From CAZCDS01 sp964497585 (lineage in GTDB: Bacteria; Desulfobacterota; Desulfomonilia; Desulfomonilales; Desulfomonilaceae): 64,000 nucleotides of DNA. Positions 17,174 to 26,431 of this stretch are shown here, one piece after another. The stretch spans positions 1-64,000 of the forward strand of contig CAZCDS010000025.1 in NCBI GenBank assembly GCA_964497585.1. The letters are read 5' to 3'. Both the position numbers and the translations under genes were made by a program. Position 1 is the stretch's first letter; every line of letters starts with the position of its first letter. A model generated the notes under the pieces. It was given only the letters and a program-made list of their open reading frames with translations. It ran no database searches and was not told where the DNA came from.

Positions 17174-18178
17174 ATGAACAGACGCTTGAGCTACACGCTG
17201 ATCATCGAATATCTGGTGTACGTTTTGGTAAGGGTCCTCGAGCGCGTTATCGTCATGATCCCTGAAGGGCCGGCGCTCGCCATCGGTCGTTTCGTAGGAA
17301 GACTCGTCTTCGTTCTTCTGGCTGACCGACGCAAGGCAGCCATTGAAAACCTTACCATCGCGTACGGCCGAGAGAAATCCCGCCGCTGGATCCTCAGAAC
17401 GGCCCGGCGCAACTTCGAGCACACCGGCATGTCGTCGATTGAGTTCTTTCGTATCAGGCGCTGGAGTGAAGAGGAAATGGCCCGTCGACTGGTCGTTGAC
17501 GGAAGACTCACCTACAACCTTCTGATGAGTGCCGGAAACCACGGTATCTGTATTCTCAATTCCCACTTCGGCACGTTTGAGGTCGGAGCAACCCTGGCCA
17601 AGTGGCTCGGTTGGGACGTCCATCTGATCGTGACCCCGCTGCGGAACCCGTTTCTCTCACGCTATCTTTTTAGCCGCGGAGGCGAGGATACGGGAATCAA
17701 GACCTACGGACACAAGGGAGTGGTCAAAGACCTGATCCAGTTGCTCCGGTCCGGTGCAATGGTGGCATTCCTTGCTGATCAGCGGGGTGACGCGGAAAGA
17801 GGCATTTTTGTCAACTATTTCGGAACCATGGCGCCGGCAAACGAAGTCTTCGCGAAAATCGCCATAGAGGGCAAGGCGAGGGTTATGCCGTTGGCAACCT
17901 ATAGAGGAGACGACGGGAGATACTACTCCAGGTTCTACGAAGAGGTACCCATTGAGCCCACCGGCGACGGGAAAGCGGACTTGATCACAGTAAGTCAGCG
18001 CTTCCACGATCTTTTCGAAGAATGGGTGAGATCGAAGCCCGAGCAGGGCTTCTGGATTCATCGTAAATGGAAACGAAAGAGTTCTCGACGCCGATCGAGG
18101 AAGAAGACGCCGATCAGTTCTCGGACTGCTGATGTATCCCGTGGGAAAAGCGTCGAGGCTGAAGGAAAGACCCGGTGA
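17174..18178 (+). CDS. lipid A biosynthesis acyltransferase-like protein (LpxL/HtrB family)
   Basis: 334 residues. An N-terminal hydrophobic segment (about 10-40) anchors it to the inner membrane. The acyltransferase motif H-x4-E is NSHFGTFE (about residues 120-127), where classic LpxL has NHxGNWE. Later blocks FLADQRGD and RVMPLATYR match the family's second and third motifs. It would transfer a fatty acyl chain to Kdo2-lipid A or a similar lipid. The C-terminus is a basic Ser/Arg/Lys tail (RKWKRKSSRRRSRKK) that is unusual. It starts 196 nt after the cyclase gene on the same strand with a GGAG-containing leader. Whether it belongs functionally to the island or is just the next gene is not known. 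Confidence 0.88.
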   Translation: MNRRLSYTLIIEYLVYVLVRVLERVIVMIPEGPALAIGRFVGRLVFVLLADRRKAAIENLTIAYGREKSRRWILRTARRNFEHTGMSSIEFFRIRRWSEEEMARRLVVDGRLTYNLLMSAGNHGICILNSHFGTFEVGATLAKWLGWDVHLIVTPLRNPFLSRYLFSRGGEDTGIKTYGHKGVVKDLIQLLRSGAMVAFLADQRGDAERGIFVNYFGTMAPANEVFAKIAIEGKARVMPLATYRGDDGRYYSRFYEEVPIEPTGDGKADLITVSQRFHDLFEEWVRSKPEQGFWIHRKWKRKSSRRRSRKKTPISSRTADVSRGKSVEAEGKTR

Positions 18179-18407
18179 TACCATTGCGCATTCAAAGGAG
18201 CAGTCCCGCCGGTGAGCGCAGACCTCAAGGAGCGAGCGGCTGTCACTCCTGAGAAAGCTCATCGCCAAGAAAGACCGGGATCGGGGTTCGGCCTCGGGTC
18301 TGAGTAGCTCAGTCGTCTTTGTGACGGAGGGGACAGCATGCTGCGCCCATGCAGCCCTTCGGGACCGCGAGGTCTTTCATGGTGCGGTGTCTTGGACGTT
18401 CCCCGCA

Positions 18408-21194
18408 TCACTTCGCGCCGTGAGCCTTCAAGTACCGAGCAGTTGCAGTCCAGTATTTGGCAGAAGCACAGCTCAGAGCCGTTTTGCCATCTTTGTCTTT
18501 GGCATTCACGTCGGCCCCCCTATCCACGAGGAACTTCACGACCTTAAGATGTCCCTTCTTGGCAGCGTGTATGAGGACCGTTCGGTCGTATTCGTCCTTG
18601 CCATTCACGTCGGCCCCCTTATCCAGGAGGAATTTCACGATTCCGAGACGTCCGTGCGCGGCAGCCTTCAAAAGGACGGTGCAGCCCCATTCGCTCTTGA
18701 CATTCAGGTCGAGCCCCTGATCGATGAGGAACTTCACGACGTCCAGATATCCACGCTTGGCAGCCACCATGAGGAGCACGTGTCCGTCTTCCCCCTTGGT
18801 ATTCAGGTCGAGGCCCTTTTGGATGAGGAGTCTCAAAACTTCGGGAGTTCCCGTCTTGAAAGCGTACTGGAGGAGCTTTCGACGTAGTTCGCCTCCGACA
18901 TTCACGTCGCTCCCCTTGTCAATGAGAAGTCTTAGGACTTCGAAACGGCCCATCTCAGCAGCGTACATGAGGGCCGTGTCGCCATCACCGTCTTTAGCAT
19001 TCACGTCGGCTCCACGATCAATGAGGAACTTCACGACCTCGAGATTTCCCGAGCCGGCAGCCGCCATCAGGGGCGTTTTGCCTTGCTTGGCTTTGGCGTT
19101 CACATCGGCCCCTTTGGCAATGAGGAGCTTTAGGAATTCGAGGCTTCTCATTTGGAGAGCCTTTATGAGGACCGAAGAGTAGTGACTCGTTGCATTTACA
19201 TCAGCTCCCTTGTCGACGAGGAATTTGATGAGTCCGATACTTCTTCTCAGCGCGGAGGTCCCTTCGTCGGATTCGCGCCAGCCGAACACAGAGATGCCGC
19301 GAGAAACATACATGTTTTCTTTACTATCCCAGTCCGCAGCGTACATGAGAACCGTGTTGCCGCTTTGGTCCCCTGCGTTCATGTCGAGGCCCAAACCGAT
19401 AAGGAGCTTTACCAATTCGCGATTTGCACTCTTGGCCGCGTGCATCAGGACTGTTCGACCGTACTTGTCCTTGGCGTGAATGTCGGCGCCTTTATCGATA
19501 AGGAGTTTCACTGTTTCGGTATTCCCCAACTCTGCCGCCTGCATGAGTATTGTTTGCCCCTCATAGCCCTTGGTATTCACGTCGGCCTGCTTTTCGGTGA
19601 GGAACTTCACAACTTCGAGGTTTCTCCACCTGAGAGCCCTCCAAATTGCTGTATAGCCGTATTTGTCCCTGGCATTGAGATCGGCGCCCTTATCGACGAG
19701 GTACTTCACAGCCTTGAGCGTTCCCTTGTATGCAGCATTCATGAGGGCCGTATTACCCTTCTTGTCTTTCGCGTTTACGTCGGCCCCCTTATCGATGAGG
19801 ATCTTTACAATTGCGGGATTTCCCGACTCTGCGGCCGATATAAGGGCCGTCCTGTCGAAATGGTCTCTGGCATTCAGATCGGCTCCCTTGTCGACAAGGA
19901 TCTTAACAGCTTCGAGGTTTCCCAACCCGATGGCTTTCGTGAGGACCGTGGGGCATGCTTTAGCCCTGACATTTACGTCAGCGCCCCTGTCGACGAGGAG
20001 CTTCAAGACTTCGGCGCCTTTCTTCAAAGGAGCGCTTGTGAGGGCCGTAACGCCGTACCAGCTCTTGGCGTTCACGTCGGCCCCCCTATCGATAAAGAAT
20101 CTTACGACTTCAGGATTTCCCGATCCTGCAGCTGCCATCAGGACCGTACGTCCTTCTCTGTCCTTGGCATTCACGTCGGCCCCCTTATCCATGAGCAATT
20201 TCACGACTGCAAGATTCCCCGACCTGGCGGCCGCCAGGAGGATCGGGCCACCATATACGGTCTTGAGATTCACGCCGGCGCCTTGGTCTACAAGGTATTT
20301 CACGACCTCGAGATTCCCCGACTTGATGGCGCACATGAGGACCGAGTCGCCATATCCGGTCTTGGCATTCACGTCGAGTCCCTTGTCGACAAGGAGTTTT
20401 ACGAGCGCAAGATTCCCCGACTTGGCCGCGTCCATGAGGACCGTTCGGCCGTGCTCGTCCCCGGCGTTCACATCGGCGCCCCTATCGACGAGGATCTTTA
20501 CGATTTCCGGATTTCCCGACTTCACGCCGTCCAGGAGGACCGATCGGCCATGTTGGTCCTCGGCGTTCACGTCAAGTCCTTTGTCGATCAGGAATTCAAC
20601 TACTTCCAGATTGCCCGATCTTGCGGCGTACGAGAGGACCGTGTCACGAAATCTGCTCTTGACGTTCACGTCGAGTCCCTTGTCGACGAGGAATTTCACT
20701 ACCTCAAGATTTCCGGACCGGGCGGCGTACATGAGGACCGTAGACCCGTGTTCGGTCTTGGCATTCACGTCCGCTCCCTTATCGATGAGGAATTTCAACA
20801 TCTCAAGATTCCCCGACTTGGCGGCTTCCATGAGGGCCGTTTGGGAGTATTGGTCCCGGACGTTCAGATAGGCTCCCTTATCGACAAGAATCTTTGCGAG
20901 TTCGAGATTTCCCGACTTCGTGGCGTGCATGAGGACAGTTCTGCGGTAAGGGTCTCTGGCGTTCACGTCGAGCCCCTTTGCCAGCAATGTCTTGATCCGC
21001 TCCAGAGAACCGCTCTTGGCTGCCTCCAGGAGCTGCGCGTGCACTGAGGTCTCGGTCACGAATCCTGGTACAGGGAAGGCAAGGCAAGCCCACACCGAGG
21101 TCTCGGTCGCGATTCCGGATACCGGCGCCAGAATCCAAGCCAAGATGGCGGCCGACCTGATCATCCTGTTCGCCCAAGCACGTTTTGTCCTCAT
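18408..21194 (-). CDS. exported ankyrin-repeat protein with 26 repeats
   Basis: About 928 residues from the ATG at 21194, chosen because GGAGG lies 8 nt upstream; a longer frame to 21236 lacks one. A signal-peptide-like N-terminus (basic MRTKRAWANRM, then a hydrophobic stretch ending near SGIATET) is followed by a short tandem duplication containing TETSV twice. Then 26 ankyrin repeats of 33 residues, consensus TVLMxAAKSGNLEVVKFLVDKGADVN, run to the C-terminus. The only break is in repeat 18, where about 28 extra residues (YVSRGISVFGWRE region) enter the first helix. Ankyrin arrays bind proteins; here it probably acts in the periplasm or outside the cell. It converges with the acyltransferase gene. 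The near-identity of repeats suggests recent expansion. Confidence 0.9.
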   Translation of the reverse strand: MRTKRAWANRMIRSAAILAWILAPVSGIATETSVWACLAFPVPGFVTETSVHAQLLEAAKSGSLERIKTLLAKGLDVNARDPYRRTVLMHATKSGNLELAKILVDKGAYLNVRDQYSQTALMEAAKSGNLEMLKFLIDKGADVNAKTEHGSTVLMYAARSGNLEVVKFLVDKGLDVNVKSRFRDTVLSYAARSGNLEVVEFLIDKGLDVNAEDQHGRSVLLDGVKSGNPEIVKILVDRGADVNAGDEHGRTVLMDAAKSGNLALVKLLVDKGLDVNAKTGYGDSVLMCAIKSGNLEVVKYLVDQGAGVNLKTVYGGPILLAAARSGNLAVVKLLMDKGADVNAKDREGRTVLMAAAGSGNPEVVRFFIDRGADVNAKSWYGVTALTSAPLKKGAEVLKLLVDRGADVNVRAKACPTVLTKAIGLGNLEAVKILVDKGADLNARDHFDRTALISAAESGNPAIVKILIDKGADVNAKDKKGNTALMNAAYKGTLKAVKYLVDKGADLNARDKYGYTAIWRALRWRNLEVVKFLTEKQADVNTKGYEGQTILMQAAELGNTETVKLLIDKGADIHAKDKYGRTVLMHAAKSANRELVKLLIGLGLDMNAGDQSGNTVLMYAADWDSKENMYVSRGISVFGWRESDEGTSALRRSIGLIKFLVDKGADVNATSHYSSVLIKALQMRSLEFLKLLIAKGADVNAKAKQGKTPLMAAAGSGNLEVVKFLIDRGADVNAKDGDGDTALMYAAEMGRFEVLRLLIDKGSDVNVGGELRRKLLQYAFKTGTPEVLRLLIQKGLDLNTKGEDGHVLLMVAAKRGYLDVVKFLIDQGLDLNVKSEWGCTVLLKAAAHGRLGIVKFLLDKGADVNGKDEYDRTVLIHAAKKGHLKVVKFLVDRGADVNAKDKDGKTALSCASAKYWTATARYLKAHGAK

Positions 21195-21763
21195 TGGTAG
21201 TCCTCCGGACAGTAGGAATACCGGCGTGTCCGTCAAGGCAAGCTACATTGAATCTCGGAGACACCATACACGATTCCTGCAATTCGGCAGACACCATACT
21301 CAGTTGCTGCGCATTGTGCCCAATTCAGGATTGGGTATCAGGAGGCCGGACCGCCCAGACACGCTGACCATTGCCCGTGGGTCAGTGCTGTGGTTCAGAA
21401 GACAGGTATAGACGTTCTTCCGGCCTCGGTCAGACTTCGGCGGGAGATCGTGGAGAGCCGGAAGGAATCGTACTCCGCGAGGATGTCCCGGGTAAGGCCC
21501 AATAGTCCGAGCGGTCATGAACTCGACGCCCCCTGGCAGGGCAATCTTTCAACCCTACTTCGAAGGGGGATGGGGAACTCGATCTCCGACCGTGGGGGCC
21601 GGGTCCCAGACCAAGAGAAAAATATGGTGTACTCGGAATTGTAGTCTTCGGCGCCCAGTTGTGCGCGAATGCGTCTTCATCTAGAGCCCCGTTCCTCGAA
21701 TGGAGGGGCTAGGGGGGGTGGCATCTTTGGCGCGCTGTTCGATGCGGAAGACTATGGACGCCT
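21195..21763 (-). other. 569-base spacer with short direct repeats
   Basis: No convincing gene. It contains two 19-base direct repeats of AATTCNGNAGACACCATAC type at 21251-21269 and 21281-21299 (period 30), an inverted copy at 21624-21641, and a small hairpin CCCAAT/ATTGGG at 21319-21335. Confidence 0.5.
21251..21300 (+). repeat. two direct copies of an AGACACCATA-containing motif
   Basis: AATCTCGGAGACACCATAC and AATTCGGCAGACACCATAC start exactly 30 bases apart. An inverted related copy sits at 21624-21641 and an 11-base core match at 8651-8661, upstream of the DUF4388 gene. Function unknown. Confidence 0.5.
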
Positions 21764-22117
21764 TCACTTCACAGCCGGCGGCAGCTTGATCCTGCGTTTC
21801 TTCTTGGCCCTGAGGGTCCTGGGCTTGCGGGTTTTCTGTACCGCTCGCTTGGCCCAAACGTGGCTCGTCTTCACACCGAACTGACTCAGAATCGCCTTGA
21901 CCTCGCCTGCGATCCTGTCCACCATGGCAGAGAAGAGCCCAAAGACCGGGATCTCGGTCAGTTGGTTCAGGGTATCCGGGATTTTCCCCTTCGCGGTGGC
22001 CCCGGTGCACTGGCAGTTCTCTTTTCCGACGGCGTATATGCCCACGGCCTGGGCGTTACCGAGGAGCGTGGCGCCCAGTGCAATGCACATCCCCAGAACC
22101 AGGAACAAGGAGCGCAT
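21764..22117 (-). CDS. small exported protein with basic C-terminal tail
   Basis: 117 residues with an ideal AGGAGG ribosome site 5 nt before the ATG. A clear signal peptide (MRSLFLVLGMCIALGATLLG, cleavage likely after NAQA) is followed by a short domain with a CQC pair. The middle (DTLNQLTEIPVFGLFSAM) is amphipathic. The last 35 residues are dense in Lys and Arg (TLRAKKKRRIKLPP). No family was recognised. A basic secreted tail could bind lipopolysaccharide, DNA or a pilus. It is downstream of the barrel-like gene on the same strand, 141 nt away. Confidence 0.75.
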   Translation of the reverse strand: MRSLFLVLGMCIALGATLLGNAQAVGIYAVGKENCQCTGATAKGKIPDTLNQLTEIPVFGLFSAMVDRIAGEVKAILSQFGVKTSHVWAKRAVQKTRKPRTLRAKKKRRIKLPPAVK

Positions 22118-22258
22118 TTGAACCTCCTGTGTACGGTGTCAGGGGCTATTATACTGAAATTGTGAGGAAAAAGCAAGGCATTCTCCCATCGACCGTTTTC
22201 GGTGTACCATGTCCCCTAAGCGGAACGTGATAACACAACGGCCAACGAGCCGGCTTCT

Positions 22259-23197
22259 TCAGAAGGTGTAGGTCACGATGAGGCCAGTGCGGATGAGATT
22301 GTGACGAGAATCCATGGAAAAGCGAGTCGACCTGGTAAGCGTACTTACCGTAGCTCCGCCGGAGAGTTCCAGGTAGTCGTATTTGGCATACAGTCCCACA
22401 AAAGAGTTCCTGCCGGCCGGGATCGACCATGAGAAGAGGGTTTCATACCAGAAACCGGTGACAGAATGACCCTTGATTCGCATCGGGTCAGAGTCCTGGA
22501 GATTGCGTTCGCCTTCGTACCGGCAAAGAGTGAGAGGCGATGCGTGGAGGTCAAGCCGGACCACCGATCCGATGAAATTGACGTGAGCGTAGTACACGCC
22601 CAGATAGGGTATGTGTATCTCCAGATGGTCGTCGAAGGAGCCCTGGGGGACAATATCTCTCAGCGAGTGATAGGAGAAGTCGTTGAACCGATAGCCCCCG
22701 ACAAGACCCGCCATGTACGGGGTTTTCCTCAGTCCCAAATGGTATATGGCGGCGATATCTGCGCCGATGTGCCGAGCCTCGACTTCCCAGCCCAAGACCG
22801 TGTCGTCAAATAGGAAATCATTGCGGTGCTGAAACGGGATGTTCATCCAGCCTTGCACTCGTAAGGCAAGATCCTCTTTGAGGAAAGTTTCCCCATAGAC
22901 TCCGAAGAGCGGACTGTTGAGGGTAATCTCCTTCTTGGAAGGTGCAATGTGAGCATTATCTCCATCTCTGATCCATATCTCGTGGGATCCCCAGAAGTAG
23001 GCGATGCGACCCTCGAGGAGCCTTCTCTTTGCAGCCTTCTTGCCGAGCTCGGGGCCGTAATCCAACCGGTTGGGATGGTCCTGCCCGAGGGCATAGGTCG
23101 ACCACGCGAAGAGCATCAAAAGAACAGGGATAACGATGCGTATAGGAGATCTCCCGTCGCTGGATAGGGGACGGCGCAAGATTCGATGTGGGCTCAC
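22259..23197 (-). CDS. putative outer-membrane beta-barrel protein
   Basis: 312 residues starting with GTG. A signal peptide (hydrophobic IVIPVLLMLFAWSTYALG) is followed by alternating amphipathic strands rich in Tyr, Phe and His, and the protein ends in VTYTF, a terminal Phe typical of barrels inserted by the Bam machinery. Strand-like segments such as YMAGLVGGYRF and SFVGLYAKYDYLEL support an 8-12 strand barrel. No specific porin or transporter family was recognised. Its leader contains a TTGACA element at 23333-23338 on the same strand. It could be a porin, channel or surface protein. Confidence 0.7.
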   Translation of the reverse strand: MSPHRILRRPLSSDGRSPIRIVIPVLLMLFAWSTYALGQDHPNRLDYGPELGKKAAKRRLLEGRIAYFWGSHEIWIRDGDNAHIAPSKKEITLNSPLFGVYGETFLKEDLALRVQGWMNIPFQHRNDFLFDDTVLGWEVEARHIGADIAAIYHLGLRKTPYMAGLVGGYRFNDFSYHSLRDIVPQGSFDDHLEIHIPYLGVYYAHVNFIGSVVRLDLHASPLTLCRYEGERNLQDSDPMRIKGHSVTGFWYETLFSWSIPAGRNSFVGLYAKYDYLELSGGATVSTLTRSTRFSMDSRHNLIRTGLIVTYTF

Positions 23198-23307
23198 TGC
23201 TCAGGTTTTTCCACGGTGTCTCTCCCGGTGGCCGGCTTGCGGTAAGCGGTTCCCGCCTATCTTATCTTTAGGGAGAATCCACCGAATATCGTACGTCAGA
23301 GATAACA

Positions 23308-23338
23308 ATTATGTAGCCGTAAATGCGGGAATTGTCAA
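23308..23338 (-). promoter_or_regulatory. possible promoter of the barrel protein gene
   Basis: On the minus strand a perfect TTGACA (23338-23333) is followed after 19 bases by CATAAT (23313-23308). The spacing is 2 longer than ideal. It would give a leader of about 100 bases before the GTG at 23197. Confidence 0.4.
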
Positions 23339-23503
23339 GGTTAAACGGATAAGAGGAGATTCGCCCGAGCGGATAAGATTTGGCCAAGCAGAGCCAGGAG
23401 AGTCGAACATTGAAGGTCGAAATCTCGTTGTCATGTCGGTGTAGGGATGTTAGACTTAAAGTTTAATTTGATTAGGGTCAACAGACCGTGCGAGGAGCTG
23501 TAA

Positions 23504-26173
23504 ATGGGCCGGGATCTCCTGCCAAAGGCATACGAACCGCAAGAGGTAGAGCAACGCTGGTACGGGTTCTGGGAAGAGAAAAAACTCTTCCACGCGGATG
23601 AGCACAAGACGGGCCGGGAATACTCCATTGTCATACCGCCTCCTAACGTCACAGGCTCCCTCCATATGGGCCACGCTCTCAACAACACGCTCCAGGACAT
23701 TCTCATCCGTTACTACCGGATGGTCGGTTACAATACCCTGTGGATGCCCGGCATGGACCATGCCGGCATTGCTACGCAAAACGTCGTGGAACGCCAGCTC
23801 GGAGAAGAAGGGCTGAGCCGGGACGACCTCGGACGGGACAAGTTCATCGAGCGAGTCTGGTCATGGAAGGCTCATTCTGGAGGCGTGATCCTTAACCAGC
23901 TCAAGAGGCTCGGATGCTCCTGCGACTGGGACAGAGAACGCTTCACCATGGATGAAGGCCTCTCCAGGGCCGTGCGCGAGGTCTTCGTCCGTCTCTACGA
24001 GGAGGAACTCGTCTACCGTGGTGACTACATCGTCAACTGGTGCCCCCGCTGCCACACGGCCCTGTCAGACCTCGAGGTGGAGCATGAGGACGCGCCGGGG
24101 CACCTGTGGCTCATTCGATACCCGGTAGAGGATTCCGGAGAAGCTCTTGTTGTGGCCACGACGCGGCCCGAAACGATGCTCGGAGATACGGCCGTCGCCG
24201 TCAATCCCAAAGACGAACGGTATCGACATCTCATCGGCGCACACGCGGTCTTGCCCCTCGTGGGAAGAAGGCTCACCATAATCGGCGACCCGATTGTGGA
24301 CATGGAGTTTGGGACGGGCGCACTCAAGGTCACCCCGTCACACGATCTGACCGATTTCGAACTCTCGCTCAGGCACGACCTGGAACGGGTAACAGTGATG
24401 GACTATCAAGGTCGCATAAACGAGCAGGGAATACACTTCAACGGAATGGACCGATACGAATGCCGGGAAGCGATCGTCGAAGAGCTTGACCGAAAAGGCT
24501 ACCTTGTCGGGATCGAGCCCTATACCGTCGGGCTGGGACGCTGCTACCGATGCAAGGACGTTGTTGAGCCGATCATTTCCAAGCAATGGTTCGTGAAGGT
24601 GGGGCCGCTCGCGGAACGGGCCAAGGCAGCAGTGGAGAACGATTCCACGCGAATCGTCCCGGAGCAGTGGAGGAAGACGTACTATGAGTGGATGAACAAT
24701 ATCAGGGATTGGTGTATTTCCCGCCAGATCTGGTGGGGGCATCGAATCCCCGCGTGGACCTGTGACGATTGCGGCGAGGTAATCGTAGCTCGCCAGGACC
24801 CTTCCCAATGCCTGTCGTGCAAGGGATCGAACCTGACGCAGGAAACGGACGTCCTCGACACCTGGTTCTCGTCTGCGCTGTGGCCCTTTTCCACCATGGG
24901 GTGGCCCGACCGGACGGATCTCCTGACTACGTTCTATCCCACCTCATGCCTGGTTACCGGCTTTGACATCCTCTTCTTCTGGGTCGCCCGCATGATGATG
25001 ATGGGCTTGAAGTTCATGGACGACGTTCCCTTCAAGGAGGTGTACATCCACGCACTTGTCCGGGACGAACACGGCAAGAAGATGAGTAAGTCTCTCGGGA
25101 ACATCATCGATCCCCTTGAGGTTATGGACAAGTACGGCACGGATGCCTTTCGCTTCACCCTCGCTGCGATGGCCGCGCAGGGACGTGATATCCGCCTTTC
25201 AGAGCAGCGCATTGAAGGGTACCGCAATTTCATGAACAAACTTTGGAACGCGGCCCGCTTCACTCTTCCGTACATCGACGGCAATGGGGGCGAGCCTTCT
25301 CGCCCGACCAAGAAGCCGCTGCCTCTTGCCGAACGCTGGATACTTTCGAGATTGAACGCGACAATAGAAGAGGTCCGCAGCGGCATAGAAGAGTATCGTT
25401 TTAACGATGCCGCACAGGCGCTCTATCGATTCACGTGGCATGAATTCTGTGACTGGTACATCGAGTACGCAAAGCTCCCGTTGGGAGGAGACAATCCCGA
25501 TGCCGCGCGCAATACGGCCGACGTGCTCAGGACAGTACTTGACTCACTCTTGCGTTTGCTTCATCCGATCATTCCTTTTATCACCGAGGAGGTCGCTTCC
25601 CGAATCCCCGGCAACGGCGAGACGATCATGCGCGGGCCTTTTCCCGAGTTCGACGAGTCCGCGAAGGACCGTGGCGCAGAGGAGAAGATGGAAGTCCTCA
25701 TGGGCCTGATATCCGTCGTCCGCAACATCAGAGCCGAAATGAACGTTGCCCCCGGCAGAAAACTCCCCGTGATCGTAGCGCCCTCCACTGAATGGGAGAG
25801 AGAACTGATTGTAGAAAGCGAGCCCATGGTGCTTTCGCTCGGCCGGATCGATACACTCGACATCGGGATTCCGGGAACGGATGCCCGACCCCCGCGCATG
25901 TCTGCCACCGGCGTTGTCGGCGAAATGAGAGTCTTCGTCCCTCTTGAAGGGATCGTCGATCCGGAGGCTGAAATCTCCAGACTGGAAAAGGAACTGGGCA
26001 AGATCGAGAAGGACCTCGCCGGAGTTCGCAAGAAACTCTCCAACGAGAACTTCCTCGCCAAAGCCAAACCGGACGCGGTTGAGAAGCAGCGGAAGAAAAG
26101 CGAGGAACTCACAGCCAAGTCGGCGGCGCTGAAAGAGAGCCTGGAACGTATGACGAGGCTAAAAGGGAGCTAA
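23504..26173 (+). CDS. valS: valine--tRNA ligase
   Basis: 889 residues, the normal size. Class I aminoacyl-tRNA synthetase that charges tRNA-Val with valine and hydrolyses mischarged threonyl-tRNA. Visible are the ATP-binding HIGH-type motif in PPPNVTGSLHMGHALN (about 45-60), the CP1 editing domain (about 200-340, TTRPETMLGDTAVAVNP), a zinc-finger-like CDDCG and CLSCKG pair near residues 423-445, the KMSKS loop KKMSKSLGN (about 525), the anticodon-binding helices and the C-terminal coiled coil (about 825-885). GAGGAG lies 6 nt before the ATG. It is the first gene of a plus-strand housekeeping run. Confidence 0.98.
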   Translation: MGRDLLPKAYEPQEVEQRWYGFWEEKKLFHADEHKTGREYSIVIPPPNVTGSLHMGHALNNTLQDILIRYYRMVGYNTLWMPGMDHAGIATQNVVERQLGEEGLSRDDLGRDKFIERVWSWKAHSGGVILNQLKRLGCSCDWDRERFTMDEGLSRAVREVFVRLYEEELVYRGDYIVNWCPRCHTALSDLEVEHEDAPGHLWLIRYPVEDSGEALVVATTRPETMLGDTAVAVNPKDERYRHLIGAHAVLPLVGRRLTIIGDPIVDMEFGTGALKVTPSHDLTDFELSLRHDLERVTVMDYQGRINEQGIHFNGMDRYECREAIVEELDRKGYLVGIEPYTVGLGRCYRCKDVVEPIISKQWFVKVGPLAERAKAAVENDSTRIVPEQWRKTYYEWMNNIRDWCISRQIWWGHRIPAWTCDDCGEVIVARQDPSQCLSCKGSNLTQETDVLDTWFSSALWPFSTMGWPDRTDLLTTFYPTSCLVTGFDILFFWVARMMMMGLKFMDDVPFKEVYIHALVRDEHGKKMSKSLGNIIDPLEVMDKYGTDAFRFTLAAMAAQGRDIRLSEQRIEGYRNFMNKLWNAARFTLPYIDGNGGEPSRPTKKPLPLAERWILSRLNATIEEVRSGIEEYRFNDAAQALYRFTWHEFCDWYIEYAKLPLGGDNPDAARNTADVLRTVLDSLLRLLHPIIPFITEEVASRIPGNGETIMRGPFPEFDESAKDRGAEEKMEVLMGLISVVRNIRAEMNVAPGRKLPVIVAPSTEWERELIVESEPMVLSLGRIDTLDIGIPGTDARPPRMSATGVVGEMRVFVPLEGIVDPEAEISRLEKELGKIEKDLAGVRKKLSNENFLAKAKPDAVEKQRKKSEELTAKSAALKESLERMTRLKGS

Positions 26174-26431
26174 TGCCGGTTGCCGCGCTTGAGAGAGATG
26201 GCAATGCAGGAGCATGCCGGCACCTCCGGTGGTGGTGAAAAGGGGGAGGCTGCTCGTTTGTATGCAAAAACGATACTGCTCAGCGGGGTTGACCGCTCTA
26301 TTGGGCGGGCGTACGGGGCAAGGCCCGTATGGCGAAGTGCATGACCGTACCCGAGGACTTCGAAGCAGGGTAGGGTAGTTCTCTGTTCCCCGGTGCATAT
26401 TGCTAATTCTTGTGGTCCTCGCAGGATTCCC

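Noticed and set aside
19152..21047. Plus-strand open frames of about 630 and 400 codons across the ankyrin gene
   Set aside because: They are antisense by-products of the repeated ankyrin codons; the minus-strand frame has a ribosome site, signal peptide and a known fold.
26174..26431. Hairpin TACGGG-N6-CCCGTA before birA as a biotin-type operator or riboswitch
   Set aside because: The ligase has no DNA-binding domain, and the stem is short with no further conserved structure.
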